A stretch of DNA of 64,000 nucleotides from Branchiostoma belcheri. Its lineage: Eukaryota > Chordata > Leptocardii > Amphioxiformes > Branchiostomatidae. The position numbers were made by a program, and so were the translations under genes. Below the pieces are notes generated by a model, which worked only from the letters and a program-made list of their open reading frames with translations, did not search any database and had not been told where the DNA came from. The stretch is from assembly GCF_001625305.1 (NCBI RefSeq), contig NW_017803894.1, positions 18,710 through 82,709 on the forward strand. Direction: 5' to 3'. Shown piece by piece: positions 50,701 through 60,300 of the stretch (positions within the stretch are counted from its first letter, which is position 1; every line of letters starts with the position of its first letter).

Positions 50701-51899
50701 AACGGTGACCTGAAAATCACGCGGATAGACGTCCAGTCCAGCACCGGGGTCACGTGAGTAAACACATTTAAGGCCTCACCAATATAATTTGTTGTTTCTC
50801 GGATTTTTTCGAAAGTATATGAAGCGACAGGGCGAAATAAAAAAAAAAACAGGCCAAGGCACCCCATGATAGCAGGAAATGTTACAATAGAGTCATAAAG
50901 TGAACATAACAGGCTGGTTTATAATCAAAACAATAGATGTTGAACTTTAAATGAGACGAAATTGTTACATTGAAAAACTTGAACAACTAAGAAGAAAAGG
51001 ATTTTCTTCAACCGTTTGGGCCAAAATATGTCTTCCATTGAGCATTTTGCAGTTGATTTGGAACCAATTTTTTTTTTGCAAATCAGAAAAAAATAGACAG
51101 GATGAATCCGAGAAACAACAAATTAAATTGGTGTGGCCTAATCGGCTTTCATCTACTACTGACGTAGCCAGCTGCCGTCTCGCCACGTGCCTGCAAAGCT
51201 GGTGGTTATACCGGCTTTACCAAAACAGAATTTGCAATATGTGAGGTATTGATTGGTGCACGCCCTTTATCAATAGAGAAAGGGAGATACCCAAAACTAA
51301 TCCCCAAGGAGATCCTACGATTGCAATGTAGCATACATATGCCAGAGGACCGACCGTTAGTTTATGGTCACTCCTATGTAAATGCCTTGCCACCGTAGGA
51401 TCTGCTTGGAGATCAACTTAAAACTACCTGTTCATGAGAGAATGTGTAAACAGTGAGCAGCAGCTATAACTATGTCGAAAGAAACAGATGATCACGATAG
51501 CATCTGAAGATGGACACTCCTCTGGCCAATGGATATTGTCTTGCCACCGAAAGATCTGCTTGGAGATTAGCCGCTAGGTGCAAGTTTGTAATTGCCATAA
51601 AAGGGATTGTGTGTTTAGAAGTCGTTGGCAATTTTGTAATGAGATGTACAGTAAGTATGCTCAGGATAGAATGACAGAAATCAATAGATTTAGCGTAGGA
51701 ATATTAGGAAATCGGTCATGAAAACAGGCATTAATGCATGGGTCACAATGTAACGAAAAAACTCAATGAATGTGACCTTAATCCTACAGCAACATGTATA
51801 AAACCCGTGTTCGTCCCCCCACCCAGGGTCTCTCACTGTGGAGACTACGAGCTGCAGTCAGGATCGACCGTGACCTTCACAGCGTTCGGCAACTGTTGA
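42112..51899 (+). CDS. secreted pancreatic-lipase-family triacylglycerol lipase with PLAT domain (lipase 1)
   Basis: Exons: 42112-42166, 45581-45735, 46600-46755, 47380-47611, 48048-48281, 48465-48704, 49398-49512, 50571-50753, 51827-51899; 1443 nt, 480 aa, stop TGA at 51897. Family role: hydrolyses ester bonds of triglycerides or phospholipids outside the cell. Residues 1-18 are a signal peptide; the mature start CYGDLGCF matches pancreatic lipase CYERLGCF. Triad: Ser179 in GYSLG, Asp202 in GLDPAGP, His290 in CSHHRA. The lid lies between Cys261 and Cys288, about the pancreatic lipase length, so an active enzyme is expected. PLAT/LH2 domain about 358-480, ending [11 protein letters not shown] and FGNC. 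First introns are phase 1, like lipase 2. The ATG follows a TTTATAA box by about 75 bases. An upstream duplicate acceptor for exon 8 (50495) would give a truncated PLAT domain. Confidence 0.93.
42590..42900. repeat. CGTACGATCG-rich repeat in intron 1 of lipase 1
   Basis: Contains CATACGTCGTACGATCGTCG, GCAAACTGGGAGCG, GATAGTCGTGCATG and CTTGTTCCTGTCTTAGATC. A similar set (CGTACGATCGCA, GATAGTC, CTTGTTATCGAACATTCTG, TCTTAGATC) lies in intron 1 of lipase 2 at 54463-54590. Confidence 0.5.
42906..43041 (+). mobile_element. left part of a tRNA-SINE split by a later insertion
   Basis: GGGGTCGTGTGGCGCAACGG head to CAAGTGAAAAT. The SINE resumes at 45358; its last 61 bases here (42981-43041) are repeated exactly at 45358-45418. 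Confidence 0.85.
43042..43275 (+). repeat. left 234-bp direct repeat of the SGNH element
   Basis: Starts AGAAATTTAGGCCGGACGCG and ends TTCAGATTTACCTCC. Identical by eye to 44573-44806, offset 1531 bases. Confidence 0.95.
44573..44806 (+). repeat. right 234-bp direct repeat of the SGNH element
   Basis: Second copy of 43042-43275, followed by a C-rich stretch and the 83-bp array. Confidence 0.95.
44858..45355 (+). repeat. 83-bp tandem array, six units
   Basis: Units begin TTGTCGGGACACTGTCGGTT at 44858, 44941, 45024, 45107, 45190 and 45273, an exact 83-base period. Each also holds TCGGGGCACCGATTGTTGT. The units alternate in small variants, suggesting higher-order duplication. Confidence 0.95.
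45358..45528 (+). mobile_element. right part of the split tRNA-SINE
   Basis: GATCTTGTGTCCTTGGGAAA through GTTTCTATGTGCGGGACAG to GCACTGTTGCAATTTC. It ends 50 bases before lipase 1 exon 2. Confidence 0.8.
45838..46005 (-). mobile_element. SINE-like element (family of 8236-8538), reverse
   Basis: Reverse strand reads AAGTCCCGTGTTTAGGGAGA, AAGAACCCACCACACTTATC and CCGGTGTGAGTGGTTCAAAT, matching 8320-8450. Confidence 0.6.
46200..46540 (+). mobile_element. LINE 3' end (family D)
   Basis: Near copy of 37715-38025: AACGATAAATTTATATTTTT, ACAAACATGATCTGTTCCC, TTGACCTGTACCTAGTCCG, GTACAATAAAGG. Confidence 0.7.
47669..47862 (+). repeat. (GT)n/(GC)n microsatellite
   Basis: About 190 bases of mixed GTGTGC and GCGCGC starting 58 bases after the lipase 1 donor at 47612. 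Possible Z-DNA former. The Cys/Val frames across it are not genes. Confidence 0.95.
49067..49086. other. assembly gap (20 N)
   Basis: A run of 20 N in a lipase 1 intron, immediately after the TTTCTATGCTTTCGAGCATA hairpin. True size unknown. Confidence 0.99.
49551..49771 (-). mobile_element. tRNA-derived SINE, reverse
   Basis: Reverse strand: GGGGTCGTGTGGCGTAGCGG, GGGTTCGAGTCCTGACATGC, ACCGATCTTGTGCCCTTGGG, ending near CACCACGTCTCAATG. Confidence 0.8.
50090..50463 (+). mobile_element. LINE 3' end fragment (family A), ORF2 C-terminus retained
   Basis: Encodes [20 protein letters not shown], then [20 protein letters not shown] and a stop, followed by the family A 3' UTR to CAATAAAGAATCAC. It ends about 30 bases before the duplicated exon-8 acceptor. 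Confidence 0.75.
50465..50616 (+). repeat. 76-bp tandem duplication of an acceptor and exon start
   Basis: CACTATTTGTTCTTTCACAT, CCGCAG and TTCTGACAGCAAGTCCTTCT at 50469-50540 are repeated 76 bases later. The downstream copy (exon start 50571) keeps the lipase frame. Use of the upstream acceptor (50495) would read [15 protein letters not shown] then a stop. Confidence 0.9.
50771..51139. mobile_element. MITE, second copy of the 21301 family
   Basis: Starts AGGCCTCACCAATATAATTT and ends AATTAAATTGGTGTGGCCT. It begins 17 bases after the lipase 1 donor at 50754. The core is inverted relative to the first copy (GAAGCGACAGGGCGAAA). Confidence 0.8.
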
Positions 51900-51955
51900 G
51901 CAGGCGGTCGGGCCAGCGGAAAAAATGTTTCTAATCTATCTTTTATCACACAGAA

Positions 51956-51961
51956 AATAAA
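51956..51961 (+). promoter_or_regulatory. poly(A) signal of lipase 1
   Basis: AATAAA lies 57 bases after the stop; a second ATAAAT follows at about 51971. Short 3' UTR. Confidence 0.55.
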
Positions 51962-52069
51962 TACGTAAAAATAAATCACTGCTTCTCCGTAGTTATTCAG
52001 TTTCTGAGTATTGTTTAGGGGGTAGTTTGATTTGACTTGATTTGATTTATTAGACTGTATAAACAAATA

Positions 52070-52330
52070 GTGGCGTCGGTGGCGCAACGGTTAGAGCGTT
52101 GAACTCGGAACCGAGAGGTCCCGGGTTCGATATTCACCGTGGCCCGACGTTGTGCCCTTGGGAAAGGCACTTTACACGACTTTCCCACCTGTACGGTGGA
52201 GTGACGCCCACCGAGCCTATTAGGCTAATCTGTCTGTCTGGGTGCCAAAAACATCTTACGGATTTGGTGCGCCGATGTGACAACATCTCATATTGGCAAC
52301 TGAGAACCGCAATTTTTTTTTAATAAACAA
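52070..52330 (+). mobile_element. tRNA-derived SINE, variant head
   Basis: GTGGCGTCGGTGGCGCAACG, GGTTAGAGCG, GGTCCCGGGTTCGATATTCA, then TTGTGCCCTTGGGAAAGGC. The 3' half differs from the main family (GGTGCCAAAAACATCTTACG), so this is a second subfamily. Confidence 0.7.
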
Positions 52331-54348
52331 ATATATACAGTCAGGACTGCCCAACTAGCCGGAGGCTATTATAAAGGGCTAGCCCTCACAACAAGAACAT
52401 AAACAATTCGGCACGGGTAACAGTTCACAGGTAACACTTCAGATAACTATACTATTACATAACTATACTATAACATACTGTTCCGTCTCTTAAACGGTCG
52501 TTGCCATTTAAAACGGTCATATCGCTGACAGGTCCATGCCATATCCGAACCTATCATAACTTATTTGTGGGGCAACAACATTTCACAATGCATGATATGC
52601 AAGATTTCAATTGCAAATGTACTACGACATCGTGATAGAAGTGGGAAAAATGAAAAAGGCACAAGCACTAATCATATACACCACGAAACATCACGATGTG
52701 GACGGACTGGTGAGTGAAGGTGAAGAGCTCTAAACATAATTTATTCAAATCATGACCATATTTGCATAATTTATGAGGAAGTGCTAGAATAGCCTTTTTG
52801 TTAAGATTAGGCTGTCATTGGGTGAAGAATATGATCAACGGATACAACCCATGTAAATGGTGCTCTTATTTGCGAAATCAATGAAGAAAAATGTGCAATT
52901 CGTCCACCGATCAACATTATTTGGCGAAGGTATGAGATCGTGGAACTCTTGTTTTCATTTCATTACATATTAATTATTTTCTTCCTTTCCTTTTATGTAA
53001 TTTTCTTCATATATTTGCTCATTTTGCAGCTGCTTTGTACGATTTACAATACGGTCGTTTTGAGAAGCGGACGAAAGCTCATGCGCGCGGATGTCATCCA
53101 TATAATCAAATCAACATGGTCTTACTCAACAAACCTCTTTAGTAAAAGATGTCAAAGGTTAAGTACATGTGCAAACAAACCGACATTATCACACCACTTC
53201 ACTATCTGTAAAATATTATTGAATCTTCGTACATTCTCGTTTCCAGGATGTAGCTACCTAGTGTGCATTGCGAGACCTCGAATCCAAATCAATCTATAAG
53301 CTTTCAGACTGTAAAAATCATGTATATTTTAGAGGACAATATGTATGAAGGACAATGAGTTAGATATTTGCCATGTAGAAAAATATAAGAACAATAAGAA
53401 GCAAAATATTGATGGTTATTACATGCTAATGTAGCGAGCAAAATGAAAACAATGTTTCTGGTCCAGGAATTTCAACTTATACGTTTATGCTTGTATGAAT
53501 ATAGCAAAGAAATAGTTAAAATTTTAAGGGGCACAACATATAGTATAATAGCCATTACATAAACAGTATAACCAAATGACCCTCAACTTTTAAAAGCTTC
53601 CAAAATATGTGCTACGAATGACGTCAATTAGACAAGGAGAGATAAAACATGTTTATGTATCAAATATACAAATGTGTAAGTACTGCTTCGTCATAGAGTT
53701 TGCTAAAAGCATGTGAAAATGGACAGTATAATATATAGTAGAATCGACACGGAAATTCTTTTATTTGTATTTTGAGAAGTAAAAAAAGGTTCAGTCTTCT
53801 CTGCTTCTTTTGTTGTTACGCCAGGAATGGCCTAAACATACATGTAAATTGCACCGTTACAAATTGAGAATAAAGATAAGACCTTAACATGCCCTGAACA
53901 TAACTTATAAAAACCTTCTGTTGCAGTACCAAGGGAAGCTACTAGGAGGCCTAAAATTGACCACCATGTTCATATCCTTACTACCTACTCACGCAAAATA
54001 TCACCAAAGCTCCATGATTCATGTTGGCTAAAGTATGTGAGAAAACACAAACAGACCACCAAAATGCAACACCTACACGGATGTACTTAATTACGTTTAT
54101 AGAAAACAAACGTAAACACACCTTACATGTAGTCAGGAACATTTCAGCCAATGGCTAAGCAGAAAACAACATACCGTTATGATGCATTTCCGGCAAATCA
54201 TAGAAACGGACACATCTACAAACTGTGCTCTCTAATTATAACTTCTTATTCACTTTTTTATTAGTCCGGAAAAAATAAATGGCGCCTGGTCTAGTTTAAT
54301 TTTAGATACTGCACACGGGTGTTATCCGGACCCGGCCTTGGGATGAGT

Positions 54349-54358
54349 GAATAAAAGG
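54349..54358 (+). promoter_or_regulatory. possible TATA-like box of lipase 2
   Basis: GAATAAAAGG lies about 45 bases before the ATG. This is close for a TATA box and would leave a 5' UTR of under 20 bases. Weak evidence. Confidence 0.25.
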
Positions 54359-54396
54359 TTTCCTCCTGGGTTCTTCTTTCATACCTGAAGGACAAA

Positions 54397-57300
54397 ATGA
54401 AGGGATTGTTGAACATCCTCTGTGTAGCGGTGGTGGTCGTGCTTCTAGTGGATTTAGGTAAGGGCCTGGTCGTACGTATATCGCACGATTGTCGTACGAT
54501 CGCACACAGAGGTTTTTGATTGGGATAGTCTTATAGAATAGTCTTGTTATCGAACATTCTGTCTTAGATCCTACAATACATCTCACCTAATCTTACTATA
54601 AAGAAGCAATGTGTGGATTCCGTGCAAGTTCTATGAACGGTGACTTTTCTTACAAATGTGGAGTCACAGAATTAGGATTAGAAGGGGGAGTCAGGTGTAT
54701 ATCAGGTGTATGAGACGGCTTCGGTATTTACCGCATTGTGTATACTTTATGTGAAGTTTCGACTTAGCTACAAAAGTTGAAACTGACTACAAAGGGGACA
54801 TTATTCTAATCTACAAAGGTCTGGCAAATGTATACTGCCTGGCCAATTTGATTCTGTATTTGAAGCCACAAAAAAAAATGCTTGGACATTAGCATTTTCA
54901 AGAACATATACCGTTGCTCTGGTTCAGACAAGATCGCAGACCTTTAGAAACACTCACATTTTGAAACACTCTGAATTCAGTAAATAACCAGCCAGCTGTA
55001 CTTTCTGTTTTGTCATTTGATTTTGAGATGCAAATTCCGGCACAGGAAATAATTGATGCCATTAAGAGCCTACCCAATGGAAAAGCCTTCGGGTCAGATG
55101 GAATTTCTAATGAGCATTTGAAATATGCAGGACCAAAATTGAATGTCCAGCTGTCTATGTTGTTCTCGTCCGCTCTTGTGCCTAAACTTTTTATTGGGTA
55201 TCATCTTAGATACTTTTTAGTACCGATTGTAAAAAAAAATCTGTTAACTGTTGTTACTATGTGTATTTCTATTTGCATGTTTTCTTTTATTTATATGGGT
55301 CATGGATGCCTAAAATAATGAAGAATAACAAAAGATATCTTTTCATGACTCGGGTACGGGTATTCTACTAAGAGTCCCCCTAAACCTTCAGAAAGTTTCA
55401 TTTTTTGCGTTTGAAACGACGTTTTTCCGACATTGTTTTTCCAAATTTGAATGAACATTTGGAGAGCAAAGCAAAGAAGTCGATAAGAAAAGGAGCAGGG
55501 TTCGAGCTCAAAATAAATGTGCAAGTCAAAGTTCTGTGTGGAAATGTTGTAGGTATGAACGTCTCGCAGATAGGACGTTAAATGGAGGTCCCGTTTTGGT
55601 GGCGAGACGCACCTTGAGTATGTTGGAGAACCCACCACACATATCGAAAAGACTAGGCGTCCTTCCCGGTATGAGTGGATCAGACCGTAGTCTCTACCAG
55701 ACTAACTACGCTGGCTATATATAGAAGAATAATTGCCAGGCGAGTTTGGTCGCCTTGTAGGTTTCATTGGCCGCGGAGGGAAAGAAACTACCTCCCCACC
55801 GCCGGACCTCCTTGGCCAATTTTACTCTCTTTTTTGCCGAATTCTACGATCCGTATTCCCGTAGAAAGCCCGCCGTAGAAGAAACAACCTCCCCACGGCC
55901 GGACTCCTTTGGCCAATTTTACTCTCTTTTTTGCCGAATTCTACGATCAGTATTCCCGTTGAAAGGCCTGGTGGAGGCTAATCAAACCATACAGTTCTAT
56001 GACCGCTCCGGTGTTGTATATCTGATAGTTGCCACAGGTTGTAACTATTATATCATGTTTCCCTATACAGTCGAACCTGGCAAGCGGATCCGCTACAACG
56101 TGAGAAAAGGCAAGCGCCTACCAGAACTGCGGTCACTGCCGTACGAGGACATCCTGAGGGTGTACGGTCAAAAAAGACAGCAGGGACAGTCTTCCAGTAG
56201 AAAGCAGCCCGCTGACCACGGAAACCACCACACCACCACCACACAAGCGATGACCACGACGCCAAAACCACCCCAGGTAGTCTGCTATGGCGACCTGGGC
56301 TGTTTTTCGGACGAGTACCCGTTTGATAACACCGGCCGTGTGGTGCCCCAGTCTCCTGAGTACATCAACACCGTGTTCTATGTCTTCACTAAGAGCAACC
56401 CCACCATAGAGGCCAGACAGGTGGGACTTTGTTTATACTACCATGGCTTGTCTTCACTTTTATAACTTGAAAGTTGTACTGATTTGGCGGGATATATATA
56501 TATATATATATCCAGATAATGAGATACATAAGCAATTGTTACTAAAGTAACTAAATAGGATTTGAAAACTGTCAGAGGTACAATGTAGGTACATGTAGCA
56601 TCCACTACTTGACGTCAGTGACTAACGGGATCTGTAATTGAGCAGGTATTTATCCAAAACTGTGAATACCTTTGACTACAGACTCTGAGCCATACTGAAG
56701 TCAACCTAGCTCGAAATGACGCCGCAAAAACCGTGACATAGATTTTACGTAGATTTTCCCTATATACCAATACTAGTACTAAAATGCAATCTAAACCTTG
56801 AACGTTGGTAATAGAAAATAAAAATGTCGGGAGGTACTTGCCCACTCTACGTCCATGCCAAATGTCAGGTCATTTGGCTGAAAGCTGGCAGAGTTGAATC
56901 CATTTAAAGAAATGGCAGGAGAAGGAGGAGAAGGAGAAGAAACATGAGAGAAAGCAATGTGTTCACCACACCGAGAATGAGCCACACTAAAAATCTATTT
57001 CACACCTGTTTTGTGGAGTCATTTCATCAGAGGTCAACAAAGGGTTGTGGGAATTCTGAAAGTGGTGGATGATTGAGGCTATTTTTGGTATGTTTCAGGC
57101 TATTTCATACGACGACATCCTCAGCGTACAGAACTCGCCCTTTGACCCCACCAAGCCGGTGAAGGTTCTGATCCACGGGTTCTACTCCTACCCCATCACC
57201 GGAGACCCGTTCTGGGCAGGAGACGCCATGAGGGAGATCCTCAAACGGGTAAGGTCACGGGCCTCGCGTATGCTTATTAGGCTATTCAGCAGTTTCCCTA

Positions 57301-60300
57301 TCAAAGTTTTTGTGTTCCTTTCAACATGGAACATGTGGTTTGTAACGTTACAGCATCAGCATAGCGTTACCACTATATCGTTACAAACCACATATTCCAA
57401 AAAAATCATTTTCTATTTGTTGTCAGATTCAACCCATAGTAATTTAATTAACGTTGAGCATAAAATGCCCCCAAAACCTCAAAACACGCTGAAAAACAAG
57501 CTGTTTAACGTCAACGGGAACATTCAGATGCCTTCCTGTCCTATGGAAATGAGGTTTAGACCCCTGTTTTTGCAATGCATTCTGGGCATGGGAAACTGGT
57601 TGGTGGACGCGTGCTGTGACCGTTCGGTGACCAAATCAGATTTGCGTGACCCTTGCTTTCATAACTGTATAACAATGCAAGATATCAAAGTATGACATAA
57701 CAAGAGAAAAAAATTGCGAAATCATTTGAACCCAGTTTACCTTAAAGTTTACCAGTTTACCTTGTTACTTTTTCAACCTAATGAACATTTTCGCGTGCTT
57801 AGGTAAACTAGTACTGTCTTTCAATCAGCAAGTTGATCTTTTTTCATAGGACGACATAAACGTCATCATTGTGGATTGGAACAAGGGCGCGGAGTTTCCC
57901 AACTACGCTCAGGCAGCAACAAACATCCGCCTGGTGGCCGCTCAAGTCGCCAAACTCATCACTTTCCTCATCAACGGGACGGGAGCCGGTCTGAACCAGT
58001 TTAGTCTAGTTGGGCATAGTCTGGGGGCGCACCTGTCTGGTCACGTGGGAAAGAGACTACCCGGTCTGCCCAGGATCACAGGTACCTCTGTTTATAGGGG
58101 TGGCGCCTCAGGGGCGTGGCCTGTAGTATAGTATTGTTTTGACTATATAAAACATTCTGTTGTTGTGTATGGTGTGAATTGAGTAATTTGAATTAACCCA
58201 TTGTACATCGCAACGTTTTCTGGTAGCAATGGTTTTCTTATATATACATGCTAAATGGAAGATCAAAGCGCAGTTTACACGCCTCATCCCAGGCCCAGCT
58301 GTATGTATCATCAGATTTCTCTGCCGATTGTAGGTTTGGATCCTGCCGAGCCGTTCTTCGAGGATTACGACCCGATCGTGCGCCTGGACCCCACGGACGC
58401 TCTGTTCGTGGACGTGATCCACACGGACGGGGGAGAGATCCTGTCCGGGGCCTGGGGCCTGGACCTGCCGTCAGGACACGTGGACTTCTACCCGAACGGC
58501 GGGAAGGGACAGCCGGGGTGTGGGAACACGTGGATCGGCAGCATCACCAGCGTCTTCGACCCTAGCGTTAGTACGTACAACTTATTTCTACACTTAAGAA
58601 GTAACATTTGCAAAGCAAATGCATAATGTTTACCTTCGGACATGGTCTGCCCTGTTAATTTTAACTCAAACACATTCACATACATGTACTACGAGTATAT
58701 GATGACAGGAGTAGAGCAGACCATGAAATTGCAACATTATGTAACCCAAGACCAGTCACCATGGTGGCAGACGTCAACAAATCATGCCATTGGCCATGTC
58801 AGAGGTTAGTGTTTGGAACAGAAGAGGAGGAGGAAGAAACTGAGTAAAAACAATGTTTTCCTTCGGTAAACATAATTAACAGCAACATTCAAAGCGTAAA
58901 AGCAAAAAATAAGCACACTGTGTAGAAGCTGCGCTATTCACGGTCCTACAAGACTGAGTAATGTAAACTACTTAATATGTAAATTTTAACGTTCAGTAAC
59001 TGGCGAAATGTAGCTCTTCAAGGGACAGACAAAATCTAGTTGCTTGATTAAATTTTTCTTTTGTATCTATCTACATTAACGTCATCCATAACTGGCCATG
59101 GGCCCATATGTCGCAGAAATAATTTCAAATCCATGACAAACGTGAATTAAGGTTAACAGAAGCAGAAAAGAAATGCACACATAGAGATTAGTACTTTTAT
59201 TGATTTAAAGCGTCACTGTTAACAAGCCAATAGTAGCTTAGAGGTTTCCTTGCTATTGGTATATCCCACCTTTTGTTGAGTTGAACCCAAGTTTATGTTG
59301 AGTGAGTCCTCCGTATCTAACGTATATCACATGTACATGTACTCTTGACAGGTGCCATGTAAATGGTACCCTGGACAATAGTGATAATTGCCAGGTAGAC
59401 CAGATACTGGTTGCCTATCAAGCCAAAAGCAACCGTGACCAGACTTACCTGCCACGTACAAACATGATAAATCCTACTCTTTCAGTCTTATATTAGGAAC
59501 TAGACGAAAATGAAAGACTCTGTGTTTTAGGTTACTTTGATTTCTTTGTTTTATTTATCCCGTAACACGTTACACCCTTCTACTTCCCACATCTAAAGCA
59601 CTAGATGACGTGGTGGACTGTAGCCACAACCGCGCGTACGAGTTCTACATCGAGTCGATCAACAACCCCTGTAAGTTCGTGGCCTACCCCTGCCGCAGCT
59701 ATGACGACTTCGCCGCTGGAGGATGCCGGGACTGTTCCAACAACGCATGCTCAGTGATGGGATATGACGTAGACAATAACATGGCTGCCCGTGGAAGTCT
59801 CTACCTGTCTACCGGAGATACTGGGCCATATTGTAGTAAGTGAAATAACTAGTTGACGATTCCAATACAGTTAACCAATACAACCGATTTAACTAAAACT
59901 GGAAAATTAGTTTTAAAAAAAGAGTTAATGGGTAAAGGTTTGATTCATGGTCTGATACAGACTTGTATTTTGATTGGACCGATGATAAAACATCTGCAAA
60001 ACAAACGAATATTCTTTAGTATCATATGGTCTAGTCTAACAAACTCAAACACATTCAAATGCAAAATGCCTATTGGGACCAGCCTCTCTGACTATAATAT
60101 GATGTAACCCAACATCACAGGGTGTCTGCTACAGCACCAGTTACCATGGTGACAGCCCCTTCAGAGTAGAATGAAGTTCACATCCAGATCTTTCGGTTCG
60201 TTAAAAAAATAACAAATAGAAGAAGTAATTATATACATGTATATATGGTGTCTAACTGTGAGGGATATTTTTTTCTAAATTCAACCTCTACATTCATGTT

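Larger units (their letters stand above)
51900..54396 (+). other. region between the two lipase genes
   Basis: Lipase 1 3' UTR, a tRNA-SINE at 52070, a TTTGGCGAAGGTATGAGATC repeat at 52725-52950, a GCGCGGATGTCATCCATATA element end at 53083-53120 and a repeat at 53925-54060. The rest is A/T-rich without coding signal. Lipase 2 control elements must lie near its end. Confidence 0.5.

Noticed and set aside
52940-53299. A 119-codon plus-strand ORF with a hydrophobic start
   Set aside because: Low-complexity Phe/Ile/Leu from T-rich sequence, overlapping two repeat ends; no recognisable domain.
55010-55320. A host gene with an RT domain
   Set aside because: Short fragment of a CR1/L2-like LINE in a lipase intron, decaying at both ends.
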